Assembly: GCA_022712735.1 (NCBI GenBank)
Contig: JAFLKA010000158.1
Location: 1-18,684 of the forward strand
Direction of reading: 5' to 3'
DNA length: 18,684 nucleotides
DNA from: Marinosulfonomonas sp.
Lineage (GTDB): Bacteria > Pseudomonadota > Alphaproteobacteria > Rhodobacterales > Rhodobacteraceae
The position numbers and the translations under genes were made by a program. The notes below the pieces were generated by a model. That model had not been told where the DNA came from and made no database searches. It saw only the letters and a program-made list of their open reading frames with translations. Positions 1 to 7,318 of this stretch are shown here, one piece after another. The first letter of the stretch is position 1; each line of letters begins with the position of its first letter.

Positions 1-447
1 GCTGAACCGATTGGCCGTGGTTATGACTGCGGCATGCGCGTTGCAGTGGAAATATGCAAATTGCTGGACCGCAACCCTGACAAATCCATGTCTGACCTGC
101 GCCGCGCCCTGCCCGAAACATTCGCCACTCCCACCATGTCACCCTATTGTGCCGACACCGAAAAATACGACGTGTTGGAACGCCTGGTGGCTAAGCTCGT
201 GCAACTACATAAAGACGGCGGCACCATAGCAGGGCGCAAGATTGCCCAGATCGTCACAGTGAACGGTGCGCGTGTCATTCTGGACAATGGCGCATGGGGT
301 CTGGTACGGGCCTCATCCAATACACCCAACCTGGTGGTGGTCTGTGAGAGCCCCGAAAGTGACGCCGAAATGCGGGCCATTTTCAAGGATATCGACGCTG
401 TGATCCGGACAGAGCCAAGCGTGGGCGAGTACGATCAGACGATCTAG
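1..447 (+). CDS. Phosphomannomutase/phosphoglucomutase, C-terminal part (5' truncated by window edge)
   Basis: The frame is open from base 1 to a TAG at 445-447, so about 148 C-terminal residues are visible and the start lies outside the window. The family interconverts hexose-6-phosphate and hexose-1-phosphate for sugar-nucleotide and polysaccharide synthesis in the cytoplasm. The C-terminal phosphate-binding domain is recognisable: an ILDNGAWGLVRASSNTPNL segment carries the arginine-serine-asparagine phosphate loop, followed by ESPESDAEMRAIF and a VGEYDQTI tail typical of bacterial PMM/PGM proteins. The catalytic phosphoserine and metal-binding loops would be in the missing part. It is followed 90 bp later by the mscS-like gene on the same strand. 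Family assignment is fairly sure; substrate preference cannot be judged from the fragment. Confidence 0.8.
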   Translation, partial: AEPIGRGYDCGMRVAVEICKLLDRNPDKSMSDLRRALPETFATPTMSPYCADTEKYDVLERLVAKLVQLHKDGGTIAGRKIAQIVTVNGARVILDNGAWGLVRASSNTPNLVVVCESPESDAEMRAIFKDIDAVIRTEPSVGEYDQTI

Positions 448-537
448 AACAAACTGCTAGAGGTCTGGATTATCTGACTGGCATTGCGAATTTGGCGCGG
501 GTAAGCTGTGCCAAATTTCAACAAACGGATTTTCCCG

Positions 538-1845
538 ATGCATCTGATAAAAAGCCTGCTTATTCTCCTCCTTCTGTCCTTGCCCGCCAATGCCCAGGAC
601 AGCGGCGAGGCCCAGCCTACCGGCACAATCGAGGTTGAGGACAGCGCCCAGCAAGACGCCGCTATCGCTGTGCGTATCCGCGACATTCTGGGTGAGCTGG
701 ACGGCTATGACGACGTCACTGTCACGGTGTCATCGGGCATCGTTTCGCTCAACGGCACGGCGCTTGACGGGGATGCCATTGCACGGCTCGGCGAACTGGT
801 TAGCCGGGTCGACAGTGTGGTCACCATTGAAAACAACGTCACTGAAACCACCGATCTGGTTGAACGCCTGAACCCCGCTATTGAGCGGTTCTGGACGCGG
901 ATACAACAAGCCGTCGCCTTTTTGCCGCTTGCAATGGTCGCGCTGGTGGTTTTTGCACTGATCGTATTCATCGGGTTTTTCATCGCCCGACGCAAACAAC
1001 CGTGGGACCGGATCGCACCGAATGCTTTTATCGCCGATATCTACCGACAAGTTATCCGTGTGGCTGCAATCATCGCCGCCGTCGTCGTTTCGCTTGATAT
1101 CATCGGTGCCACCGCCCTGTTGTCAACCATTCTGGGGGCGGCAGGGATCATCGGGCTGGCCATCGGGTTTGCCGTGCGCGACACGGTTGAGAACTTTATC
1201 GCCTCGATCCTGTTGTCGATGCGCCAGCCGTTCCGGCCCAATGACCTGATTGAAATCAATGGCGATATGGGCAAGGTGATCCGTCTGACATCGCGCGCGA
1301 CAATCCTGTTGTCGCTGGATGGCAATCACATCCGCATCCCCAACGCGACCGTGTTCAAAAGCCGCATCATCAACTACACACGTAATAAATCCCGCCGGTT
1401 TCACTTTGATCAAACCATTGATGCGGGCAAAGACCTGAAACAACAACGCCGCATCGTGCTTGACACGTTACAATCCCTACCTTTCGTGCTTGAGGCCCCT
1501 GCCCCTAGCGTCTGGATCGAATCCGCCAGCAAAGACAGCGTTACCTTGCGCATTTCGGCATGGTTCAATCAACGGGAAAGCGACCTGTCACTCGCCCGCG
1601 GCGAGTCGATCCGGAAAATCAGGGCAGCCTTGATGGAACAGGCTAAAAAGCCGACCCGCAAAACTGCAAAATCATCTCCAGCGGCGACCAAAGGCAAAAA
1701 ATCACGCACCCCCCCGCAAGATACAGACGACGCGGTCGAGAACGTGGGAACATCAAGCGATCAGGAACTGGAGCGCATGATCGAGGCCGAACGGATAGAT
1801 ACGAGCGCAAACGACTTGCTAAACCGAGACGCATTAGAAGAATAG
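538..1845 (+). CDS. BON domain-MscS family mechanosensitive ion channel
   Basis: This 435-residue membrane protein is predicted to gate small solutes or ions under membrane tension. Residues 1-20 form a signal peptide (MHLIKSLLILLLLSLPANAQ). Residues about 41-104 look like a periplasmic BON domain (VTVTVSSGIVSLNGTAL). Hydrophobic segments lie at about 128-150 and 172-190, then the pore helix at about 195-228 with the glycine/alanine-rich GAAGIIGLAIGFAVRDTVEN signature of MscS. A cytosolic MscS beta-domain follows (PFRPNDLIEI, HIRIPNA). The last about 90 residues are a lysine-rich then acidic low-complexity tail. ATG 538 was chosen because it starts exactly at the signal peptide; an in-frame GTG at 508 adds ten residues. 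Neither start has a convincing Shine-Dalgarno site. The role of the BON domain is inferred (membrane or ligand binding). Confidence 0.88.
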   Translation: MHLIKSLLILLLLSLPANAQDSGEAQPTGTIEVEDSAQQDAAIAVRIRDILGELDGYDDVTVTVSSGIVSLNGTALDGDAIARLGELVSRVDSVVTIENNVTETTDLVERLNPAIERFWTRIQQAVAFLPLAMVALVVFALIVFIGFFIARRKQPWDRIAPNAFIADIYRQVIRVAAIIAAVVVSLDIIGATALLSTILGAAGIIGLAIGFAVRDTVENFIASILLSMRQPFRPNDLIEINGDMGKVIRLTSRATILLSLDGNHIRIPNATVFKSRIINYTRNKSRRFHFDQTIDAGKDLKQQRRIVLDTLQSLPFVLEAPAPSVWIESASKDSVTLRISAWFNQRESDLSLARGESIRKIRAALMEQAKKPTRKTAKSSPAATKGKKSRTPPQDTDDAVENVGTSSDQELERMIEAERIDTSANDLLNRDALEE

Positions 1846-1918
1846 CACAAATGGTTGGATATTTTTCCCATTTCGGGGCTTGAAGAGTCATTGCCAGCAT
1901 CGTATCTACCCGTTTAGT

Positions 1919-1993
1919 TGGGACGTGGCCTAGTGGTAGGGCAACGCTTTTTGGTAGCGCAGATCGTAGGTTCGAATCCTACCGTCCCAGCCA
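1919..1993 (+). tRNA. tRNA-Gln (anticodon TTG)
   Basis: A full cloverleaf folds by eye. The 7-bp acceptor TGGGACG pairs perfectly with CGTCCCA (1983-1989). The D-stem is GCCT/GGGC with a GG in the loop. The anticodon loop TTTTGGT at 1949-1955 puts TTG at 1951-1953. The T-arm is GTAGG-TTCGAAT-CCTAC, followed by discriminator G1990 and an encoded CCA. U1-A72 with G73 is the classic glutamine identity, supporting Gln. The first anticodon-stem pair (A27/C43) is mismatched, which may be real or a mild decay. The gene lies 213 bp from the 3' end of a serine recombinase gene, a usual setting for integrated elements. I see no second copy of the tRNA 3' end in the window. Confidence 0.93.
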
Positions 1994-2206
1994 GCGCGCG
2001 TAACGCATTGATATCACTCGCTTTTATTGGATTTTCGCCCGCATTTTCGGGGCTTGGAAAAGGTACGGCAATACCCCAGACCGAATCTATCGGGCAATCC
2101 ACTGGATTCCGCAGAAAGTCTGGAAGCGGGCTTTGCACGCTAGCAGTTTGCACTCGATGTGATGCAGTGGCGATGCTGGTTTGAAGCTATTCAGGAAAAC
2201 GTCTGT
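1994..2206. other. Intergenic gap between tRNA-Gln and recombinase 3' end
   Basis: I see no gene, strong hairpin terminator or direct repeat of the tRNA 3' end here. If the recombinase module integrated next to the tRNA, one attachment-site half would be expected in this stretch, but I cannot identify it by eye. Confidence 0.4.
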
Positions 2207-3871
2207 TCAAAGCGCGCGGAATAGTTCGCGCTGGTCTTTCCAGTTAGCGGAATACGCATGGCGCAACAGCCATTCCGTTGTCAGGCCAATCGGTTGCCGT
2301 CCTTCAAAGACATCGCGGATGACTTCGGGTGCCAGAAACGAGAGCTCGATAAGTTGTTGAATCCTGCGCGCGGTTACGCCTTCGGTCTCTCCTATTTCCG
2401 TGAAGGTCTGCCCCGATATTATCAGCGCCAAATACCGATTTGCCCTTGCTATGTTTCTGAACAGGGTTTCGTCGCGTGGTGCGGCGGCACCGGCAAGAAT
2501 TATTCTGGTTTCGACACCGCGTTTCCGATGCCGGAACTCCGAGCTGATCGTCATTAAATCACCGTTGATGCGATCGCTATCAATGCCGAGAAGCTCGGCG
2601 ACCGCCTCATGATCCAGCGCAGCTGTAATCCTGCCTCGCGCAATATCGATACGCTCAATCAGAGGGAAGATAACTGTGTTATCCTTTTCCGAAACCCGTC
2701 CTAGATTCGAAAGACGTTCGCTGACCACAGCAAACTCTTCCGTTGTTGCGTCACTAACAATATTTGCGGCAACTTCAGGTGCGCTCAGGTTTCCGGCAAC
2801 CAGCTTTGCGACTGCACTTTCCAGCTCGGGTCCAGGCAAACGCCATCCGCCAGGGTCTTTCTTGCCGGAACTGCGGATCAGGCGGTGAGAGACGTAGTAG
2901 CGGAGCCTGCGGCCCTTTGCGGTTTTGGTATGGCTGGGAGTAAGGCGGTCACCCGTTTCGTCAAACACTTTGCCGGTCAGCAGGGAAACCTGCTTTTTCC
3001 TACCCCCCTGGTTCCGGCCTTTCCCCGAGCGCGACATGGCAGCGCCAGTTTGCAACTGTTCCTGCAACAGGTCCCAAACATCGGGTGCTATGATGGGCGG
3101 GTGCTTTCCCGGATAGACTTTAGCATGGTGGCGGATCCTGCCCGCATAGATCGGGTTGGTCAGGATATGATAGATGTGACCAAAGCTGAAATCCGCGCCC
3201 CCTTTCAGACGGCCTGAAGACAATTTCCGCACAGCTGTTTTCAGCCCCAGCTTGTCAGCTTTGGTCTTGATGATCCGGACAGTTCCGTGCCGGCGATAGA
3301 GGTCATAAATAGTCCGGATAATCCTGGCATCCGCCTCATTGATCTTCAGGGTTCTTCCGTCAGGCTCGTACCCCAGAGCCACATTGCCTCCCATCCACAG
3401 CCCCTTCTTCTTTGAGGCCGCGATTTTGTCCCGGATACGTTCCGCGGTGACTTCACGCTCGAACTGGGCAAGTGACAATAGCATGTTCAGCGTCAGGCGT
3501 CCCATGCTGGTTGCTGTGTTGAACGACTGTGTAACTGATACGAAGGACGCACCGGCACCATCAAGAATATCAACAATCTTTGAAAAATCCGCCAGCGACC
3601 GGGTCAGGCGATCGATTTTATAAACCATGACCTGATCCACCCTGCCGGACCGGATGTCAGCCAGCAGGCGCTGTAAGCCTGGCCGTTCCAGTGTTCCACC
3701 TGACAGGCCCCCGTCATCATAGGACTCCGGCACCTGCACCCAGCCCTCGTTCTTCTGGCTTGTAATATAGGCGGCGCAGGCCTCCCGCTGCGCGTCGAGA
3801 GAATTAAACTCCTGTTCCAGCCCGTCTTCGGTCGACTTGCGGGTATATATGGCGCAACGGATCTTTTTCAC
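2207..3871 (-). CDS. Large serine recombinase (resolvase/recombinase domain protein)
   Basis: This 554-residue site-specific DNA recombinase is of the large-serine type. The N-terminal resolvase domain (about 1-150) opens with RCAIYTRKSTEDG, where the serine of YTRKS is the expected nucleophile. The helper arginine/aspartate region follows (YDDGGLSGGTLERPGLQ and YKIDRLTRSL). A Recombinase domain follows (about 165-270, with GGNVALGYEPDGRTL and TNPIYAGRIRHH). The C-terminal third is helical and shows no CxxC zinc ribbon. The start is a GTG at 3871-3869 that overlaps the upstream DUF2924 stop as GTGA, implying translational coupling. Such proteins mediate integration or excision of mobile elements, and the full-length frame suggests it is intact. 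Its att sites are not identified. Confidence 0.92.
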   Translation of the reverse strand: MKKIRCAIYTRKSTEDGLEQEFNSLDAQREACAAYITSQKNEGWVQVPESYDDGGLSGGTLERPGLQRLLADIRSGRVDQVMVYKIDRLTRSLADFSKIVDILDGAGASFVSVTQSFNTATSMGRLTLNMLLSLAQFEREVTAERIRDKIAASKKKGLWMGGNVALGYEPDGRTLKINEADARIIRTIYDLYRRHGTVRIIKTKADKLGLKTAVRKLSSGRLKGGADFSFGHIYHILTNPIYAGRIRHHAKVYPGKHPPIIAPDVWDLLQEQLQTGAAMSRSGKGRNQGGRKKQVSLLTGKVFDETGDRLTPSHTKTAKGRRLRYYVSHRLIRSSGKKDPGGWRLPGPELESAVAKLVAGNLSAPEVAANIVSDATTEEFAVVSERLSNLGRVSEKDNTVIFPLIERIDIARGRITAALDHEAVAELLGIDSDRINGDLMTISSEFRHRKRGVETRIILAGAAAPRDETLFRNIARANRYLALIISGQTFTEIGETEGVTARRIQQLIELSFLAPEVIRDVFEGRQPIGLTTEWLLRHAYSANWKDQRELFRAL

Positions 3872-4308
3872 TGGCTGGCTCCCGTCTTGCGGGTCAGGCC
3901 GAAAAATCGCGGGCCGGACCAGCTTGTTCCGGTGATATGAAGCGCGATGGCAGACAGGGATTTAAAATGCACGCCGTCAAGAGAATAGCCATCCTCTTTC
4001 ACTTCAACCTTGAAAACCTTCCCGTTCCACTCGCGGATCAGCAGCGTTCCGGGCTTGCAGGCCGTTACAGCTGCCGAACTCACTGGTTTTCCCTCTGCAG
4101 CAGCTTTCAACGCCCGTTTGAGCGCGGGCGACAGCCCCCCGAACTGGCGACACTGCTCTTCATGGATTGTTGCCTTTCGCATGAACGTCATTGATAGGTG
4201 ATGCGGCGGGGCTGTCTCGAACATATCGATCCAGGCAACACGAAGGCCGGAGCGATCCAGATCCTCCAGTTCCGACATTCGTGCCTGAATATCCATCTGG
4301 TCAGGCAT
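3868..4308 (-). CDS. DUF2924 domain protein
   Basis: This 146-residue protein is of unknown function. The C-terminal half carries the DUF2924 signature: PGTLLIREWNGKVFKVEV, then a LDGVHFKSLSAIALHITGT segment and a final SGPRFFGL. In this family that part looks like a short beta-rich DNA- or protein-binding unit. From established genome context, DUF2924 genes very often sit directly upstream of large serine recombinases, as here, so an accessory role in recombination is likely but unproven. It overlaps the recombinase start by 4 bp and begins at an ATG sharing one base with the DUF3489 stop (TGATG). The three genes are thus arranged as one coupled operon. Confidence 0.85.
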   Translation of the reverse strand: MPDQMDIQARMSELEDLDRSGLRVAWIDMFETAPPHHLSMTFMRKATIHEEQCRQFGGLSPALKRALKAAAEGKPVSSAAVTACKPGTLLIREWNGKVFKVEVKEDGYSLDGVHFKSLSAIALHITGTSWSGPRFFGLTRKTGASQ

Positions 4309-4601
4309 CAGGCGCCCTGCTCTTCCGGAACACCAGATATGTGATAACGCGAGGGCTTGCCCCCGCAGGGCTTTGTCAACTCGATTTCATATCCAGACTT
4401 TCGCAGCCCCGACAGGGCCGCCCGGGTCGAATGTGGTTGCCAACCCAGTCTCCTGCTGAGGCTCACAACATCAGCCCCGTTGTCTTTGCTCAGGAGGCTG
4501 ATCAGCCGTGCCTTTTTGGTCACCTTTGGGCGGCGCGAAACGCGGAGTTCCTTGCTTTGTTTCGAGGGTGCCAGTGGTTTTTTAACAGGTTTCTTCGTCA
4601 T
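4308..4601 (-). CDS. DUF3489 domain protein, winged-helix-like
   Basis: This protein has 97 residues with a basic N-terminus (MTKKPVKKPL) and a C-terminal segment, roughly 32-92, matching DUF3489: KARLISLLSKDNGADVVSLS, then LGWQPHSTRAALSGLRKSGYE, ending in YHISG. The pattern resembles a small winged helix that could bind DNA. ATG 4601 was chosen because AAGGAG lies six bases upstream; ATGs further upstream (to 4622) have no such site and the Shine-Dalgarno falls inside them. It is the first gene of the DUF3489-DUF2924-recombinase operon, and a regulatory or directionality-factor role is an inference from context. Confidence 0.83.
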   Translation of the reverse strand: MTKKPVKKPLAPSKQSKELRVSRRPKVTKKARLISLLSKDNGADVVSLSRRLGWQPHSTRAALSGLRKSGYEIELTKPCGGKPSRYHISGVPEEQGA

Positions 4602-4718
4602 ATTTTTCTCCTTCATCATCATGCAAGGTCAACAGGGCCCTGCTACTGACCAGAGCCCGGGCTTGCGGGCGAAGGAGACGACACAGTGTTTGCGTCGGTG
4701 GTGATGTGGGCAACTACG

Positions 4719-4976
4719 TCATTGACGCTTGCGTTGGCGGGCAAGTCCAGTGGAACCTGCGTCTCTAGGGCAAATTATTATCAGCCGCTCCAGTGCCGCC
4801 AGCAATCTGATAATCCGGTTCACCTCGGGCCAAATTTGCGCTGCAAGATTTTCCCAATCATCAATTTTACTGCGGCAGTATTGTCCTTCCACCGCCAATC
4901 CCGCGGCGTCTTCTAACAACCCTGTCAGGTCGGCAAACCCTTTCAAAATATCATCGCGAATACGTTCATGCTCCAT
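4719..4976 (-). CDS. Small hypothetical protein, possibly recombinase-module cargo
   Basis: This is an 85-residue acidic-to-neutral protein beginning MEHERIRDDILKGF and predicted to be mostly helical, ending in a basic RQRKRQ tail. I recognise no domain. It sits about 120 bp upstream of, and on the same strand as, the DUF3489 gene and could belong to the same element. ATG 4976 was preferred over an in-frame GTG at 4988; the Shine-Dalgarno upstream is weak. The gene is supported mainly by open frame, position and plausible composition, so confidence is moderate. Confidence 0.5.
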   Translation of the reverse strand: MEHERIRDDILKGFADLTGLLEDAAGLAVEGQYCRSKIDDWENLAAQIWPEVNRIIRLLAALERLIIICPRDAGSTGLARQRKRQ

Positions 4977-5222
4977 ACCCACACACACGCTTGCCGTGGC
5001 ACTGAAGTCCAGTCAAATTGACAGGAACGGCCCTTAGCTGCCGGTCGACTGCAGACGACATGTTACGGCTTAACTTCTATAAAGCTGCCATATTTATCGC
5101 GTTACTCGTTTGTCACGGATACTCCCTCCATAGAAATAATAGGAGTTTACATAAAGTCGCTGAAAACCCGTACGTACATACATTTTCATGAATCGCCTTC
5201 TTGGACAGATAAGATGTGTTTC
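4977..5222. other. Non-coding gap, AT-richer
   Basis: This 246-bp stretch is visibly richer in A/T than the hydrogenase genes. It contains no convincing ORF, RNA or repeat and separates the recombinase module from the IS481-type remnant. It may include an element boundary. Confidence 0.4.
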
Positions 5223-5420
5223 ATGACTGACGATCAACACGACATTCTTCACAGGCTTCGGTTTTTGCAACACGCGGAGGCAAATGCTTCCGCTTCTAGA
5301 ACCTGCGATTACTTTGGGATCGGCAGAGCCGATTTCTACCGGTGAAAACTACATACGACAGCAAGGGTCAAACCTGATAAACTGCACGCCAGCTTTACCG
5401 ATTGAGTGCGACGGCTCGCT
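5223..5420 (+). pseudogene. IS481-type transposase, N-terminal remnant (frameshifted)
   Basis: From ATG 5223 the frame reads 40 residues (MTDDQHDILHRLRFLQHAEA, then TCDYFGIGRADFYR) before TGA at 5343. That pattern, LRxLQHAE followed by TCxYFGIxRxxFYR, is the helix-turn-helix start of IS481-type transposases, where a tryptophan normally follows FYR. Similarity seems to continue in shifted frames (a GSNLINCTPALPI segment resembles the next GLxN-P-P region), implying one or more frameshifts. The DDE catalytic domain, which would add about 200-250 residues, is absent because the intact Gfo/Idh gene ends at 5467 on the other strand. No clear terminal inverted repeat is visible. It is a dead fragment. 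Confidence 0.65.
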
Positions 5421-5466
5421 GTTTCGGAAGGTTATCGAACCATCAGGTGCCCAAGTTTATCATTTA

Positions 5467-6567
5467 CTAGGTCCCGACCCATGAATTGTGTGCAGATGAT
5501 TTCTGAATGGCCTCGACCAGCTTTTGTATCCGGTACCCGGCGCGAAAATTGAATGGTTCGGCCGAGATGCCCGCGATTGCGTCAGCGAAGCCTTTAATCT
5601 CGATCGCTTTCAAATCGTTAAAGCCGATCTGATGACCAGGAGCTACGCAAAAGTCACCATAAGGAGCATGCGCTGGTCCCGCTTCAATGCGGCGGAAACC
5701 ACGGCGGCTTTCGGGGTCCGATGCCGAATAGAAGTACAGCTCGTTGAAGCGTTCTTGCGAGAACCGCAGAGAACCTTTCGCTCCGTACACCTCAAAATCG
5801 TGTTGCATGGAGCGTCCGGTTGCGACCCAATTCGCTTCGATCGAACCTGAAGCACCGTTTCCGAATTTTACGAAGGTGTGGGTGATGTCGTCGACCTCAA
5901 CTATGTGAGCTACGCCTTTGGCGTCATTACGCTCTTTAATCACAGTTTGGCTATTTCCCATGACTTCGACAATTGGCCCCAGCAAAAATTCTGCCGTTGC
6001 CAGCGCATGGCTGCCTATGTCTGCCAGCGCACCGCCGCCTAAAGGGTCATGACGAAAAGTCCAAAGACCGTTCGGATCGGCCATGTAATCTTCGGCATGC
6101 ACCCCGCGATAGGAATAAATCTCGCCCAGCTCACCGCTTGCAATCATCTCTTGTGCCAGTTTCAACATGGGGTTCGTCAGGTAATTGAATCCTACTTGCG
6201 TTTTTACACCGGCGGCCTCGGCTGCCTCGGCCATCTCCAACGCGTCGGCAGCCAGCGGCGCAAGCGGTTTTTCGCAATATACATGCTTGCCTGCAGCAAT
6301 TGCCGCCATCGCCATTTCTTTGTGCAATGCGTTCGGTGCTGTAATATCGACAATTTCGATTTCAGGATCGTTAATCAGATCACGCCAGTCGTCGGTCGCG
6401 CGGGCGAACCCAAGGGCGCATCTCGCCGCTTCGGCCTGCTCCATCGTCACGTCGGCGATTATATCCATTTCGAAAGTCACGGGCAGATCGAAAACCCGTG
6501 CTGCAGATGCGAAGCCGAAACTATGTGTTTTACCCATAAAGCCCGAGCCAATAAGACCAAGTTTCAT
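5467..6567 (-). CDS. Gfo/Idh/MocA family NAD(P)-dependent oxidoreductase
   Basis: This 366-residue cytoplasmic dehydrogenase probably acts on a sugar, inositol or related polyol. The Rossmann fold begins at once with KLGLIGSGFMGKTHSFGF (GxGxxG). The EKP motif (HVYCEKPLAPL) supplies the usual catalytic lysine. The second domain shows GGGALADIGSHALATAEFLL, with the histidine and aspartate typical of the family. The start MKLGL at 6567 was chosen because GGAG lies eight bases upstream (CGGAGAAATGCAAATG); an ATG two codons earlier is too close to that site. Just upstream on the same strand lies the tail of a sugar ABC ATPase gene, so this was probably the last gene of a sugar-uptake operon whose front has been lost. 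Substrate is unknown. Confidence 0.9.
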   Translation of the reverse strand: MKLGLIGSGFMGKTHSFGFASAARVFDLPVTFEMDIIADVTMEQAEAARCALGFARATDDWRDLINDPEIEIVDITAPNALHKEMAMAAIAAGKHVYCEKPLAPLAADALEMAEAAEAAGVKTQVGFNYLTNPMLKLAQEMIASGELGEIYSYRGVHAEDYMADPNGLWTFRHDPLGGGALADIGSHALATAEFLLGPIVEVMGNSQTVIKERNDAKGVAHIVEVDDITHTFVKFGNGASGSIEANWVATGRSMQHDFEVYGAKGSLRFSQERFNELYFYSASDPESRRGFRRIEAGPAHAPYGDFCVAPGHQIGFNDLKAIEIKGFADAIAGISAEPFNFRAGYRIQKLVEAIQKSSAHNSWVGT

Positions 6568-6662
6568 TTGCATTTCTCCGATTGTATTTATTATCAACCA
6601 AAACAGCATTGAAGCGAGGTGAACCCCGCTTCAACTGTCTATACATATTTAAGGTAAGGAAT

Positions 6663-6777
6663 TTATACAGTCCCTCCTAAAGAGCCTTCAAGCGTTGCAA
6701 GTTCTTCGCCACCAGCCATCATGTCTTGCAACTCTTCCGGCGTGATCTCGCCCCGTACTGCTGTGCCCAGTGTTTTA
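6663..6777 (-). pseudogene. Sugar ABC transporter ATP-binding protein, C-terminal remnant
   Basis: Read on the minus strand to a TAA at 6665-6663, the last 37 codons give RGKTLGTAVRGEITPEELQ, then DMMAGGEELATLEGSLGGTV. I recognise this as the conserved tail of ribose/fructose-type ABC ATPases of alphaproteobacteria, with the LxG-E-I and MAGGxELATLEGSLGGTV signature. Walker A, signature and Walker B motifs are all missing. The tail is preceded directly by a different gene's fragment (6778-7092), marking a deletion junction at about 6775-6785. Its natural partner, the Gfo/Idh gene, follows 96 bp downstream on the same strand. Confidence 0.72.
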
Positions 6778-7092
6778 CCACGGTTCGGCCAGCAATTCCA
6801 CGAATTCACGCCCTTCGCCCTCGCAGGTCAGCCCCGCTGACCCTTTCAGTTCTTCGACCCCAAAGCGGATGGCCACGGCGCAGGTGTCACCGATCGCCTC
6901 TTTGGTGTCTTCAAGAACCTCACGGATCAGTCGGACACGGTTTTTCAGCGACCCGCCATATTCATCCGAACGGTCGTTACGGCGTGACAGAAAATGCGCA
7001 AAAGTCGTCATATCGTGACCGCAATAAAGATAGACAATGTCAAATCCGGCCTTCTTGCTGCGAATGGCGGCATCGACATGCATCTCGGTCAC
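6778..7092 (-). pseudogene. Trimethylamine dehydrogenase-like FMN oxidoreductase, internal remnant
   Basis: The minus-strand frame encodes about 105 residues: HVDAAIRSKKAGFDIVYLY, then CGHDMTTFAHFLSRRNDRSD, EYGGSLKNRVRLIREVLEDT and a CAVAIRF-GLTCEGEGREFVELLAE stretch. This matches the middle of the old-yellow-enzyme barrel of trimethylamine/dimethylamine/histamine dehydrogenases (the GFDIVYLY, DEYGGSLxNRxR and GDxCAVAIRF elements). The N-terminal third and everything after LLAE are missing, including the 4Fe-4S site and the C-terminal FAD/ADP domains. At 6777 it hits a stop created by fusion to the ABC ATPase tail. The frame stays open upstream of 7092 to about 7180, but that part is unlike the family. 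It is non-functional. Confidence 0.75.
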
Positions 7093-7111
7093 GCCAGACA
7101 GTTTTCTGGCG
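7092..7111. repeat. Perfect 7-bp inverted repeat
   Basis: CGCCAGA (7092-7098), a six-base spacer and TCTGGCG (7105-7111) form a short perfect palindrome at the edge of the dehydrogenase remnant. No T-run follows on the plus strand, so a terminator is doubtful. It may be an operator, or a leftover of the rearrangement. Confidence 0.35.
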
Positions 7112-7165
7112 GTGAAAAAGCATGTGGCGGCTGCCGAGGGGTAATTTTCACGTAAAAGCAGCTTC

Positions 7166-7192
7166 GCAGCAGGGGAAGGCTATCCTTGCTGC
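7166..7192. promoter_or_regulatory. 9-bp dyad upstream of hydrogenase operon (candidate operator)
   Basis: GCAGCAGGG (7166-7174) and CCTTGCTGC (7184-7192) are inverted arms with one G/T mismatch and a nine-base centre. The dyad lies just upstream of a candidate -35 box (TTGGCC, 7208) and of the hydrogenase structural genes. That position suits an activator or repressor site. The binding protein is unknown. Confidence 0.4.
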
Positions 7193-7207
7193 AAAGTGGT
7201 TGCTTTC

Positions 7208-7237
7208 TTGGCCGGGATGTAGAAACTGGCATATAGA
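7208..7237 (+). promoter_or_regulatory. Candidate sigma70-like promoter of hydrogenase operon
   Basis: TTGGCC (7208-7213) and TATAGA (7232-7237), separated by 18 bases, are each a 4-of-6 match to sigma70 boxes. A start near 7244 would leave a leader of roughly 75 nt to the preferred HydB start. No clear FNR box or sigma54 -24/-12 element was seen nearby. This is a weak, by-eye prediction. Confidence 0.25.
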
Positions 7238-7318
7238 AATATGGAAATCCTCCGATGAAGCGAAACTCTGGACTGCGCGATGACATGGGACGACCTGATG
7301 TCAGTAAGGACACCACAA

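Noticed and set aside
1972..1993. Attachment-site repeat of the tRNA-Gln 3' end elsewhere in the window
   Set aside because: A by-eye search on both strands for the terminal bases found only short chance matches, for example near 2930 inside the recombinase gene.
4191..4649. Plus-strand open frame of about 152 codons opposite DUF2924/DUF3489
   Set aside because: Overlaps two recognised families on the other strand and shows no domain of its own.
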